NCBI GenBank assembly: GCA_017398555.1
Contig: JAFQFV010000016.1
Coordinates: forward strand, 1-63,780
Direction: 5' to 3'
Length of the DNA stretch: 63,780 nt
From: Alistipes sp.
GTDB taxonomy: Bacteria > Bacteroidota > Bacteroidia > Bacteroidales > Rikenellaceae
Under the pieces are notes generated by a model. That model worked only from the letters and a program-made list of their open reading frames with translations, did no database searches and was not told the origin of the DNA. The position numbers and the translations under genes are program-made. This document shows, one piece after another, positions 27,965-36,320 of this stretch (its first letter is position 1; every line of letters begins with the position of its first letter).

Positions 27965-29305
27965 ATGAAGACATTTCCTATAGGCGGAGTACATCCGTCA
28001 GACAATAAGCAGTGGAGCAAAGGCAGCGCAATAGAGGTTATGGAGCTGCCCGATGTAGTCAATATTCCACTTGCACAGCATATCGGCGCCCCTGCAACTG
28101 CTATCGTTAAGAAGGGCGATACCGTTGTCGTTGGTCAGAAGATTGCCGAGGCTACAGGCTTTATGTCGGCAAATATTCACGCGCCAATCTCAGGTACCGT
28201 TACCGCTGTAGATATGCAGCCAAATGGTCAAGGTCTGCGCCAGATGATGATTACAATCAAGCGCGAGGGCGACGAGTGGAGCGAGGCTATCGACCGCACC
28301 GACACCCTTGTAACCGAGTGCAACCTTGAGCCAAAGGCTATTATCGAGAAGATTAAGGAGGCCGGCATCGTAGGTATGGGTGGTGCAACATTCCCAACAC
28401 ACGTAAAGCTCTCTATCCCGGATGGAAAGAAGGCTGAGATACTGATTATCAACGGTGTAGAGTGCGAGCCTTACCTTACATCCGACTACCGAACTATGCT
28501 TGAGCGCGGTGAGCAGCTGGTTGCAGGTACACGTATCCTGATGCGTGCTATCGGCGTTACCAATGCCGTTATCGGTGTTGAGGCAAACAAGCCTGATGCT
28601 GTAAAGCACCTTAAGAGTATTATCGGTTCAGCGGCAGACATCAAGGTTCAGATGCTCAAGACCCAATATCCACAGGGCGGTGAGAAGCAGCTCATTGCAG
28701 CCGTTACAGGTCGTCAGGTTCCTGCACCACCGGCTCTGCCGATTGATGTAGGCGCTGTGGTTTGCAACGCATCTACCGCTGTTGCTGTCTATGAGGCGGT
28801 ACAGAAGAATAAGCCGCTTATCGAGCGCGTTATCACCGTTACAGGCTCTGCAGTTGCTCAGCCAAAGAACCTACTGACCCGCTTTGGCACCCCTATCGAG
28901 GCACTTATAGCGAAGTGCGGCGGTCTTGCGGAGGGCGATGTAAAGGTTATCAATGGTGGCCCGATGATGGGTCGCGCACTCTCAAATATCGCTATGCCTG
29001 CGATGAAGGGCTGTTCAGGTATTACCATCATGGTTGGCGATGCTGCAAAGCGAGGCGTTGAGAGCGCTTGTATCAAGTGCGCAAAGTGCGTTGAGGCGTG
29101 TCCTATGGGTCTGGAGCCTTATCTACTCTCAAAGCAGGCGCGCAAGAAGGCGTGGGATGCTATGGAGGCAAACGACATTACAAGCTGCATCGAGTGTGGC
29201 TGCTGTCAGTTTACCTGCCCTGCGAATATTCCGCTGCTCGACTATGTTCGCCTCGGTAAGCAGACCGTTATGGGTATTATCCGTGCAAGAAATATGAAGA
29301 AATAA
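27965..29305 (+). CDS. rnfC: Rnf complex subunit RnfC
   Basis: NADH/FMN-binding subunit of Rnf. The 446 residues start with the RnfC N-terminal region GGVHPSDNKQWSKG, include the nucleotide-binding GIVGMGGATFPTHVKL (near 135-150) and NGVECEPYLTSDYR, and end with two [4Fe-4S] motifs, CIKCAKCVEACP and CIECGCCQFTCP. The alanine-rich C-terminal extension of proteobacterial RnfC is missing, as in other Bacteroidota. Confidence 0.95.
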   Translation: MKTFPIGGVHPSDNKQWSKGSAIEVMELPDVVNIPLAQHIGAPATAIVKKGDTVVVGQKIAEATGFMSANIHAPISGTVTAVDMQPNGQGLRQMMITIKREGDEWSEAIDRTDTLVTECNLEPKAIIEKIKEAGIVGMGGATFPTHVKLSIPDGKKAEILIINGVECEPYLTSDYRTMLERGEQLVAGTRILMRAIGVTNAVIGVEANKPDAVKHLKSIIGSAADIKVQMLKTQYPQGGEKQLIAAVTGRQVPAPPALPIDVGAVVCNASTAVAVYEAVQKNKPLIERVITVTGSAVAQPKNLLTRFGTPIEALIAKCGGLAEGDVKVINGGPMMGRALSNIAMPAMKGCSGITIMVGDAAKRGVESACIKCAKCVEACPMGLEPYLLSKQARKKAWDAMEANDITSCIECGCCQFTCPANIPLLDYVRLGKQTVMGIIRARNMKK

Positions 29306-29316
29306 AAGTAAGATAT

Positions 29317-30291
29317 ATGGCTAATAAATTTTTCGTTTCACCCGCACCTCACGTGCATAGCGACTACTCGACAGCTCGCCTGATGGGCGATGTTGTCATT
29401 GCGTTGCTGCCTGCGCTGATGGTATCAATAAGGGTGTTTGGTTGGAATGTGCTTGCAATTACTGCCGTAAGTATTGCCAGCTGCGTTCTGCTTGAGTTTT
29501 TGGTACAGAAGTACCTTGTTAAGGGGCCTGTAACCGTCAATAACCTCTCGGCTGTAGTTACCGGTCTGCTGCTTGCAATGAACCTGCCGGCAAATATTCC
29601 GCTCTGGATTGTTGTTATCGGTGCTGTGGTAGCTATCTGCGTGGCAAAGATGCCGTTTGGTGGCCTTGGCAAGAATATCTTTAACCCTGCACTCGCTGCA
29701 CGTGTATTCCTGCTCATCGCCTACCCTGTTCAGATGACCTCATTCCCTGCCCCTACTATGGATGGCTTTGTAGATGCATACTCAGGTGCAACTCCGCTCG
29801 GTGCTGCAAAGGCGGGTTTGGTGGATTTCGCAAGTTTTGATGCTCCAGGAATGTTTGTAGGTGCTATGGGCGGCTCTTTCGGTGAGATTTCGGCTCTGGC
29901 TCTGCTTTTGGGCTTTGTATATCTGCTGATGCGTCGTGTTATCAGCTGGCACACTCCTGTTGCAATTTTGGGTACTATGGCTCTGTTTGCAACTATCTTT
30001 GCAGGTATCCACTTCGAGGAGCCTTCGATGCATCTGCTCTTCCCACTCTTCCATATCCTTGCCGGTGGTGCTCTGCTCGGTGCTATCTTTATGGCTACCG
30101 ACTATGTAACCTCGCCAATGACTACAAAGGGTATGGTTATCTACGGTATCGGAATCGGTGCAATTACGATGTGCATCCGTCTGTGGGGTGCTTATCCGGA
30201 GGGTATGTCATTCGCTATTCTGATTATGAACAGCGTGGTGCCTCTTATCAACAAGTATGTTAAACCAAAGCGTTTCGGCGCGAGAAAGTAG
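29317..30291 (+). CDS. rnfD: Rnf complex subunit RnfD
   Basis: Membrane subunit with covalently bound FMN. The 324 residues hold about eight to ten membrane helices. The flavinylation motif SGAT is intact at 156-159 in DAYSGATPLG, with T159 the expected FMN attachment site. NNLSAVVTGLLLAMNLP and KMPFGGLGKNIFNPALAARVFLL are family strings. It sits 11 nt after rnfC and 8 nt before rnfG. Confidence 0.95.
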   Translation: MANKFFVSPAPHVHSDYSTARLMGDVVIALLPALMVSIRVFGWNVLAITAVSIASCVLLEFLVQKYLVKGPVTVNNLSAVVTGLLLAMNLPANIPLWIVVIGAVVAICVAKMPFGGLGKNIFNPALAARVFLLIAYPVQMTSFPAPTMDGFVDAYSGATPLGAAKAGLVDFASFDAPGMFVGAMGGSFGEISALALLLGFVYLLMRRVISWHTPVAILGTMALFATIFAGIHFEEPSMHLLFPLFHILAGGALLGAIFMATDYVTSPMTTKGMVIYGIGIGAITMCIRLWGAYPEGMSFAILIMNSVVPLINKYVKPKRFGARK

Positions 30292-30299
30292 GAGGGGGT

Positions 30300-30926
30300 A
30301 TGGAGAGTTCATTGAAAAATATGGTTTTGGTACTCTTTACCATTACCCTTCTCTCATCAGCAGCCGTAGGTGGTGTATATATGCTCACCGAGGAGCCTAT
30401 TGCTCAGGCAAAGGTGGCTGCGGTAAATGATGCGCTCAAGCAGGTGCTGCCTGAGTATGAGGCTACAACAAGTCAGGATATTGAGGTTAATGCTCTGCCC
30501 GTTAAGGTTCACACAGCAACCGTAGCAGATAAGGCTGTAGGTTATGCTGTAGAGAGCACCTCTAAGAATGGCTTTGGCGGTGCTGTTCGTCTGATGGTCG
30601 GATTTGATGCAGAGGGAACAATCCTCAACATCAACGTTCTTGAGCAGAAGGAGACCCCCGGTCTTGGTACAAAGATGACCGACGAGGGTAATGTACTTCT
30701 CGCATCGCTCAAGGGCAAGGATGCTGCACAGGTCAAGATGACCGTAAAGAAAGATGGTGGTGATATTGATGCCCTCACAGCGGCTACAATCTCTTCACGT
30801 GCATACGCCGAGGCTGTAGCTATAGCATACGAGGCATACAAAGTGGCAAGCGGCAAGCAGGCAACTGCGGGCGATGTAGCAACAGGCGCCACTAAACAAG
30901 CAGAGAAAGGAGGAGAGAATGAGTAA
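30300..30926 (+). CDS. rnfG: Rnf complex subunit RnfG
   Basis: Periplasmic-facing flavoprotein subunit anchored by one N-terminal helix (about 8-28). The 208 residues contain ETPGLGTKM and the flavinylation region DALTAATISSRA. The usual (S/T)GAT motif reads TAAT at 160-163: T163 is kept but the glycine is alanine. Flavin attachment may still work, because the threonine and the following ISSRA are intact. The tail after about 185 is low-complexity, rich in A, T and K. It overlaps rnfE by 8 nt. Confidence 0.93.
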   Translation: MESSLKNMVLVLFTITLLSSAAVGGVYMLTEEPIAQAKVAAVNDALKQVLPEYEATTSQDIEVNALPVKVHTATVADKAVGYAVESTSKNGFGGAVRLMVGFDAEGTILNINVLEQKETPGLGTKMTDEGNVLLASLKGKDAAQVKMTVKKDGGDIDALTAATISSRAYAEAVAIAYEAYKVASGKQATAGDVATGATKQAEKGGENE

Positions 30927-31509
30927 CAATAAGTTATCCCTTGTACTGAAGGGACTGATTAAGGAGAACCCTACCTTTGTGCTGGTTCTCGGTATGTGCC
31001 CTACTCTGGGTACAACTACAAGCGCAATCAACGGTCTTGGTATGGGCGTGGCTACTATGGCGGTGCTCATTATGTCAAATATCGTTATTGCGATGATTAA
31101 GAACCTTATCCCTGACAAGGTGCGTATCCCTGCATTTATCGTTGTCATCGCGTCATTTGTGACCGTTATCGATATGCTTATGCAGGCCTATGTTCCGTCA
31201 CTCTACTCGGCGCTGGGTGTATTTATTCCGCTGATTGTGGTAAACTGTATCATCCTCGGTCGTGCTGAGGCGTTTGCCTCAAAGAATGGCGTGCTCGACT
31301 CTGCTCTCGACGGCGTAGGTATCGGACTTGGTTTTACCCTCTCACTGACCACTATCGGTGCTGTACGTGAGATTTTGGGTAGCGGCTCTATCTTCGGCCT
31401 TAGCCTCGGCATTGCAGACTATATGCCGCTCGTATTCGTCCTTGCCCCTGGAGCATTCCTTGTGTTGGGATTCTTAATGGTGTTGTTTAACAAATATCTG
31501 AAGAAGTAA
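30919..31509 (+). CDS. rnfE: Rnf complex subunit RnfE
   Basis: Integral membrane subunit of Rnf/Nqr, paralogous to RnfA. The 196 residues contain six predicted membrane helices and the strings LVLGMCPTLGTTT and FIPLIVVNCIILGRAEAFASKN. Such half-channel pairs bind a [2Fe-2S] cluster in Nqr/Rnf, with the cysteines in GMCPTLG and VNCIILGRAE as the candidate ligands. One base overlaps rnfA. Confidence 0.94.
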   Translation: MSNNKLSLVLKGLIKENPTFVLVLGMCPTLGTTTSAINGLGMGVATMAVLIMSNIVIAMIKNLIPDKVRIPAFIVVIASFVTVIDMLMQAYVPSLYSALGVFIPLIVVNCIILGRAEAFASKNGVLDSALDGVGIGLGFTLSLTTIGAVREILGSGSIFGLSLGIADYMPLVFVLAPGAFLVLGFLMVLFNKYLKK

Positions 31510-32081
31510 TGGAGTATTTTGCAATAATTATCGGTGCGATATTTGTCAATAATGTCGTTCTGGCACAGTTCCTCGGTATCTGTCCATTCCTCGGCGTATC
31601 AAGTAAGGTTGAGACAAGTATGGGTATGGGTGCTGCCGTGACATTCGTTATGGCACTCTCTTCAGTGGTTGTATGGCTTATTCAGACCTATATCCTCGTG
31701 CCACTTGGTATCGAGTTTATGCAGACTATCGTCTTTATCCTCGTTATCGCAGCCCTTGTGCAGATGGTTGAGATTGTACTGAAGAAGGTCTCTCCATCGC
31801 TTTACCAGGCACTTGGTATCTTCCTGCCACTTATCACCACAAACTGCGCCGTGCTCGGTGTAGCTATTCTGATGGTGCAGAAGGAGTATGGTCTGCTTGA
31901 GGGTCTTGTATATAGCGTATCTACCGCTCTGGGCTTTGCTGTTGCGCTTGTTCTGTTTGCAGGTATGCGCGAGCGCCTTGAGTTCGAGGAGGTTCCAAAG
32001 GCGTTCCAGGGTGTACCTATCGCCCTTATCACTGCTGCTCTGCTCGCTATGGCATTTATGGGCTTCAGCGGTCTGGTGTAG
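31509..32081 (+). CDS. rnfA: Rnf complex subunit RnfA
   Basis: Integral membrane subunit that pairs with RnfE in opposite topology. The 190 residues have six membrane helices, with NNVVLAQFLGICPFLGVS near 13-30 and FLPLITTNCAVLGVAIL near 97-113; cysteines in both match the RnfE cluster positions. It ends the operon in B-C-D-G-E-A order, 62 bp before a strong terminator. Confidence 0.95.
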   Translation: MEYFAIIIGAIFVNNVVLAQFLGICPFLGVSSKVETSMGMGAAVTFVMALSSVVVWLIQTYILVPLGIEFMQTIVFILVIAALVQMVEIVLKKVSPSLYQALGIFLPLITTNCAVLGVAILMVQKEYGLLEGLVYSVSTALGFAVALVLFAGMRERLEFEEVPKAFQGVPIALITAALLAMAFMGFSGLV

Positions 32082-32142
32082 GCACTCATTAGCACCTAAT
32101 TGCGCAATCAGGTACTAAAGAGTACCTTATAAAATAATATAG

Positions 32143-32175
32143 AATATCCGTAGTTTGTACTGCGGATATTTTTTT
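32143..32175 (+). terminator. Terminator of the rnf operon
   Basis: An 11-bp stem, AATATCCGTAG with CTGCGGATATT, is followed by a T-run. A small perfect hairpin (GGTACT/AGTACC) precedes it at 32111-32126. The same stem sequence recurs as the terminator at 32740. Confidence 0.9.
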
Positions 32176-32176
32176 G

Positions 32177-32184
32177 TATATTTG
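32177..32184 (+). promoter_or_regulatory. -7 box for the MORN-like gene
   Basis: TATATTTG starts just after the T-run of the rnf terminator, 21 nt before the ATG at 32206. Confidence 0.65.
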
Positions 32185-32205
32185 TGTAACTAAAACCTAT
32201 GACCT

Positions 32206-32721
32206 ATGGCAGACAAAATTTTGAAGCAATTCGGAACACAGCTATTCAGCAACTCGTGCCGCGTAATGAGTGACCTGTACGAGTATCACGACTACATCGT
32301 CTATGGAGTAATTAAGGATGATAAGATAACGGGCTTTTGCCAAATCGTCTGGGATATAGAGTTTTCGTCTGTCTATCTGCCACTTTCTCATATTATCATC
32401 GGCATTGCAGACGAGGAGTACCAAACTAACAAAGACCTTGAGAGCGATGTGCCAACGGTAAAATATGGAGTGGATTTGCTCTACCGCAGCGACAAAATCG
32501 AGCGCGCATATCTCTACCCCGATACCGAGAATATTCTGCTTATTGAGCGTAATAATGAGGAGCGCGTAACCTTCGTTGGCGAACATAGCTCTGGCACCCG
32601 CCACGGCTTCGGCGTCGAGATTACCTACACCGAGACCAAAGACGCCCTTCTCTACGGCATCTGGCATAACGGCACACTAAAATACCAATACAAAGATAAA
32701 AATTGGGTGGAAGTGAAATAG
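32206..32721 (+). CDS. Hypothetical protein with C-terminal MORN-like repeat
   Basis: I do not recognise a named family. The 171-residue acidic protein lacks a signal peptide and membrane helix. The C-terminal part (about 125-165: GTRHGFGVEITYTETKDALLYGIWHNGTLKYQ) follows the MORN pattern of aromatic-glycine repeats; the N-terminal part is mixed alpha/beta. It is a single-gene unit enclosed by two near-identical terminators and has its own promoter. Confidence 0.7.
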   Translation: MADKILKQFGTQLFSNSCRVMSDLYEYHDYIVYGVIKDDKITGFCQIVWDIEFSSVYLPLSHIIIGIADEEYQTNKDLESDVPTVKYGVDLLYRSDKIERAYLYPDTENILLIERNNEERVTFVGEHSSGTRHGFGVEITYTETKDALLYGIWHNGTLKYQYKDKNWVEVK

Positions 32722-32739
32722 TCCCCAACGATAGAATTG

Positions 32740-32770
32740 AATATCCGTAGCTTAAGCTGCGGATATTTTT
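32740..32770 (+). terminator. Terminator after the MORN-like gene
   Basis: Stem AATATCCGTAG/CTGCGGATATT with loop CTTAAG, then T5. The stem is identical to that of the rnf terminator at 32143. Confidence 0.88.
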
Positions 32771-32780
32771 GTATTCTATG

Positions 32781-32808
32781 CGAACAATGCTCCACAGAGT
32801 GTTGTTCG
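32781..32808. repeat. Inverted repeat overlapping a -33 element
   Basis: CGAACAA and TTGTTCG, with an inner CTC/GAG pair around loop CACA, form a 28-bp near-palindrome. Its right arm contains the -33 TTG at 32802-32804 of the promoter ending at 32832, so it could be an operator. Confidence 0.55.
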
Positions 32809-32832
32809 TTTCGGAAAATCTTCTTAAATTTG
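32802..32832 (+). promoter_or_regulatory. Promoter upstream of the AT-rich secreted protein gene
   Basis: TTG at 32802-32804 and TAAATTTG at 32825-32832 are 20 nt apart. It lies about 290 nt before the ATG at 33125, so it implies either a long leader or an unrecognised small gene in between. Confidence 0.6.
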
Positions 32833-33124
32833 TAGTGCTATTGGATAAATAGCAGACATATTGAAAGTGTTTTCGCGCTCCTTAATCGAAAATGTGGAAG
32901 TTTTCAGAACTGAAGGAAAAACGAATGACACTCATTTCTTGTATAGCTATGTGACTATGCCTCTCTTGGCATATATCCCATACTATTCAAGTGTGGGGCA
33001 TTGTATCGTTTATTTCAGTTCGGGTCATTCCACAACCTTCGATTAAATAGACGAAATCAACTCCACACTTTCTTTTTATATAACCCACCGCATAGGAGTT
33101 GCTACGGTATAAACTTATTGTGTT
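32833..33124. other. Leader or gene-free stretch before the secreted protein gene
   Basis: A frame from 32861 to 33046 starts with TTG and has no family features. A 20-codon frame starts at ATG 32892 and ends at TGA after CIAM. Neither has convincing support. I see no strong hairpin or terminator. The stretch is AT-rich like the gene that follows. Confidence 0.4.
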
Positions 33125-34882
33125 ATGAAAAAAACATTTTTGTTAATCTTAGTGTTTATTTTGGGTGAGATTGGAACTTCATTTGCACAACGCCAAAAGA
33201 TGACAGAGTCTGATGCTAAAGAAACTGGTTATGGCATTGTTTTACCAGGAAATAAGACCTACTACTACATTGTGGGCGAAGATGGTTCGCAACAATTGGA
33301 TGGTCCTTATTCAGTCAATTGTCCACAATCAACTTATAGTGTATCAATCTGGCCATATACCTATAAAATCACAGGCTCATATAGTATGACCGCAAACCAC
33401 TCAAAAGGGAAACTGCACGGAGCTATTAACTCAGATTATAAAATTGCTGTTTCAAGATCTGATGGGCAGTCGGAAAATGAGTTTGAGAAAATGTCGGGTA
33501 ACTTCACTAATGGCATACCTAATGGTCAATTTGTTGTAAATTCAAAGTGTACGTTAAATGCCACTTATGCAAACGGCATATTAGTAGGAGCTTTTTCTTG
33601 CAAAGTGGTCGGTGATGAAGGTCTACCTCATAACTGGAAAGGAAACCTTACTTCAAAAGGTGCGTTGAATGGCACTTGGACCTATCAAGATGGCACTTCG
33701 CAGGGTACTATGCAATTTCAGAACGGAGTGCTAATAAGTAATAATGTTGCCAGCAGTGGTAAGTCAACGCCTCCTGCAATATCTGCTTTGGCTAAACAAT
33801 ATGCGACTGGAGCTATTACGAAAGAGTCTTTAAGCATGAAGGGGTATGAGGTATTCCAAAGTGAGATCAAGTTAGGTGAGTATGCATATATTTGTATTGT
33901 GGTCGATTCAGGTGTTGATTTTGGAAGATTGGGTTCCTACTCTTTTAAGCAAAATGCTGTTGTGTATGAATATATAGAACAAGTATGCTACCTCAATAAG
34001 AAAGGTGTAGAAAAATTGGTTGCAGATCTTGTAGATAAAGGAGAGAGTAATTTAGCATCACGTAGCGGTGATAAATATGGGTGCATACAAACTGACAATA
34101 ACGGTAAACCATACATTGTTATCCATTCTGCAAACAAGCAATATGTTTCAGGCTTTTTTGACGACTATCTTCATAATGTATATATCAAGGATGAGGATAT
34201 GGCTTATATAGATGCTAAAATTGCAGAAAATGCAAAACCACTAATGAACTTCGTTGACGATATAGCTAGATATAGTAGTGTAACGAGCAAGATTGCCGAA
34301 GAAAAGAGACTTGATAAATTACAACAAACTTTAGAAACGTTTAATGATAAAAAAGTTGAAGTGACAGAGGGAGTATATCGACTCCACACAACGTATACAG
34401 GTTGGATATTCATCTCTGCAAGTTCTGTCAAAGAGGTCGAAGATGCTATTGCAGAGTTGGAAGTAGTAGTTAAACGGAAAAAAGAAGAACAGAAAATAGC
34501 TGCAGAGCAGGCTCGTCTGGAAAGAGAAGAGGCTGTGAGACAGGAAGCCATGGCAAGATTAAAACCCGCATTTAACTTTATACAATCTAATAGCAAAGCA
34601 TTTACGATTGTATATGACGAAAATTTTAGTAGATACATGATTTATAACAAAGAAAATGTTGAATATTGGAAGCTGGAAGCTGAGAAGATAATGAAGCCTT
34701 TCTGCCCAATGGTTGCCTATGAGATTATAAATATAGACCAAGAATATGTCACTTGTAAATGGAGTGTACAAGGCAAAAAGAAGATTGTTAGCACATATGA
34801 ACTTAAATTAAAGCACAAAGATGGTAAATTGGTGATTGACGAAGAAACCTTTAACATCAACACTGCAAAAAAAGTAGAATAA
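33125..34882 (+). CDS. Secreted protein with MORN/YwqK-like repeats and coiled coil, unknown function
   Basis: The 585 residues begin with a signal peptide (MKKTFLLILVFILGEIGTSFA, cleavage before QRQ). About 95-210 holds repeats of the type GNFTNGIPNGQF and GNLTSKGALNGTW, resembling MORN/YwqK repeats. A charged coiled coil lies near 448-482, followed by a C-terminal globular part. I do not recognise a function. Base composition is clearly AT-richer than its neighbours, with many AAA, AAT, TAT and TTA codons, which suggests acquisition from elsewhere. Confidence 0.75.
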   Translation: MKKTFLLILVFILGEIGTSFAQRQKMTESDAKETGYGIVLPGNKTYYYIVGEDGSQQLDGPYSVNCPQSTYSVSIWPYTYKITGSYSMTANHSKGKLHGAINSDYKIAVSRSDGQSENEFEKMSGNFTNGIPNGQFVVNSKCTLNATYANGILVGAFSCKVVGDEGLPHNWKGNLTSKGALNGTWTYQDGTSQGTMQFQNGVLISNNVASSGKSTPPAISALAKQYATGAITKESLSMKGYEVFQSEIKLGEYAYICIVVDSGVDFGRLGSYSFKQNAVVYEYIEQVCYLNKKGVEKLVADLVDKGESNLASRSGDKYGCIQTDNNGKPYIVIHSANKQYVSGFFDDYLHNVYIKDEDMAYIDAKIAENAKPLMNFVDDIARYSSVTSKIAEEKRLDKLQQTLETFNDKKVEVTEGVYRLHTTYTGWIFISASSVKEVEDAIAELEVVVKRKKEEQKIAAEQARLEREEAVRQEAMARLKPAFNFIQSNSKAFTIVYDENFSRYMIYNKENVEYWKLEAEKIMKPFCPMVAYEIINIDQEYVTCKWSVQGKKKIVSTYELKLKHKDGKLVIDEETFNINTAKKVE

Positions 34883-34938
34883 ATTATTAAGGATACCATT
34901 TTGAGTAATCTGTAAGAACTTTTATGTGGGGAATTACT

Positions 34939-34966
34939 AATGGGAGGTTGCGGCCTCCCATTTTTT
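34939..34966 (+). terminator. Terminator after the AT-rich secreted protein gene
   Basis: AATGGGAGG and CCTCCCATT form a 9-bp stem with loop TTGCGG, then T4-6. Confidence 0.88.
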
Positions 34967-34975
34967 GCAATTTAT

Positions 34976-35006
34976 TTGCATTTTGTTAAAATTATCTTTA
35001 ACTTTG
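34976..35006 (+). promoter_or_regulatory. Promoter of the PH/DUF2089/Yip1 trio
   Basis: TTG at 34976-34978 and TAACTTTG at 34999-35006 are 20 nt apart; the ATG follows at 35028. Confidence 0.75.
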
Positions 35007-35027
35007 TTGAAGAAATAATTTAATAAT

Positions 35028-35489
35028 ATGAAAATACATTGTGAAAAGTTTGCTATTGGCAGGTTAGGAACGGTGACATCTATTCTGTTGATGGCGTTGC
35101 TTGTTTATGGTGCGATTGCTGTATGGAGTGCGGGGATGACCGCCGTGATTGTTACCTATATTATATTTGGCATCGTGGCGGTTTGGGTGCTCCTGACTAT
35201 GCCGCGCTATCTGCTTCTTGACGACAAGTCGATAGTAATCACGCATCCGATTGGGCAGAGTGTAATTCTCAAGAGTGATATTATCGAGGTTAGGGCGATA
35301 GAGAGGAGTGATATTCGTGGCTCGATACGTCTCTTTGGCAGTGGCGGATTTTTCGGTTGGTTTGGCATCTTCCGCAACAGTAAGTTCGGCACATACCGAC
35401 TATACTGCGGGCAATTAGAAAACCTCTATCTCGTAAAAACCACAACAAAAAAGTACATAATCAGTTCATCAAAACCTATTGAGCGATGA
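35028..35489 (+). CDS. PH-domain-like membrane protein
   Basis: A 153-residue protein with two membrane helices (about 15-34 and 38-58) followed by a bacterial PH-like beta domain (RYLLLDDKSIVITHPIGQSVILKSDIIEVRAIE ... RLFGSGGFFGWFGIF). This arrangement is common in small Bacteroidota membrane proteins; the ligand is unknown. It overlaps the next gene by 4 nt. Confidence 0.7.
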   Translation: MKIHCEKFAIGRLGTVTSILLMALLVYGAIAVWSAGMTAVIVTYIIFGIVAVWVLLTMPRYLLLDDKSIVITHPIGQSVILKSDIIEVRAIERSDIRGSIRLFGSGGFFGWFGIFRNSKFGTYRLYCGQLENLYLVKTTTKKYIISSSKPIER

Positions 35490-35770
35490 GTTCTACGAAG
35501 AGATTTCCCACCATTTGTCCCTCTTGTGGCGGTGTGCTTGCGGTGAAGAGTCTGCACTGCGCTGAGTGTGATACCACGATTAGTGGGCAGTTTGAGGTGC
35601 ACCCTATATTGCGTCTTACAACGGAGGAGCAGCAGTTTGTCATGGCCTTTATCCGTTGCAGTGGCTCGCTAAAGCAGATGGCGGCGGATATGGGGCTGAG
35701 TTACCCTACCGTGCGCAACATCCTTGATGATATTATCTCTAAACTACAAAGTTATGAAAGCACTCTTTAA
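35486..35770 (+). CDS. DUF2089 family zinc-ribbon/HTH protein
   Basis: A 94-residue probable DNA-binding protein. The zinc ribbon has CPSCGG (17-22 region) and CAEC, and the C-terminal helix-turn-helix includes SGSLKQMAADMGLSYPTVRN and ILDDIISKL. DUF2089 proteins have this layout. It probably regulates its own operon (inference). It overlaps the upstream gene by 4 nt and the downstream gene by 17 nt. Confidence 0.85.
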   Translation: MSSTKRFPTICPSCGGVLAVKSLHCAECDTTISGQFEVHPILRLTTEEQQFVMAFIRCSGSLKQMAADMGLSYPTVRNILDDIISKLQSYESTL

Positions 35771-36311
35771 CCCCTTCCGTTACATTGCGGGCGCAAAGGC
35801 TCTGATTTTTGGTCTTGTATTTATCGTTGCCTTGGCTCTGCTGCTCTATAGTGGCGGATTTATTCAGGACAGCTATATACATATAGGTATGGCGAAGGCT
35901 TCGCTGTGGTATGTGGGTGCGATGCAGATTGTGTGGTGGTTGCTACCTGCTCTGCTGCTCTATCTCTGCGGCGTGCTACTCTCAAAGTCGAAAATCCGCA
36001 TCATCGACATCCTCGGCACAACAGCCTTTGCACAGCTTATTCTGCTGCTGATGATTGCCCCGATGCTTCTGCCAGCGGTTATGAACAACTCTATGGAGCT
36101 TATAGCCACACTGCAAAGTGGAGTTACACCTCAGACCGCATCACTAATGCCGATAATAATTTACAGCATCTGGAGTCTAATTTGCCTTGTCGTCTTCTAC
36201 ATCTGGAACTACAACGCCTTTGCTGTAAGCTGCAACGTGAGCGGCTGGAAGGCCGTAGTGGCATTTATCGCCGTGCAGGTGGTTGTGACAATCGTCGGTA
36301 CTATTATATAG
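35754..36311 (+). CDS. Yip1-type integral membrane protein
   Basis: A 185-residue membrane protein with about five helices, from MKALFNPFRYIAGAKALIFG to VVTIVGTII; it resembles the YIP1 family of small membrane proteins found beside DUF2089 genes. The ATG at 35754 is preferred over an upstream frame at 35724, because homologues begin with the phrase FNPFRYI. It overlaps the DUF2089 gene by 17 nt in another frame. Function unknown. Confidence 0.7.
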   Translation: MKALFNPFRYIAGAKALIFGLVFIVALALLLYSGGFIQDSYIHIGMAKASLWYVGAMQIVWWLLPALLLYLCGVLLSKSKIRIIDILGTTAFAQLILLLMIAPMLLPAVMNNSMELIATLQSGVTPQTASLMPIIIYSIWSLICLVVFYIWNYNAFAVSCNVSGWKAVVAFIAVQVVVTIVGTII

Positions 36312-36320
36312 TCTTCCGCC

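Noticed and set aside
32861-33046. 61-codon frame between the MORN-like gene and the secreted protein
   Set aside because: TTG start, no family features, and a composition that matches the surrounding leader; not called as a gene.
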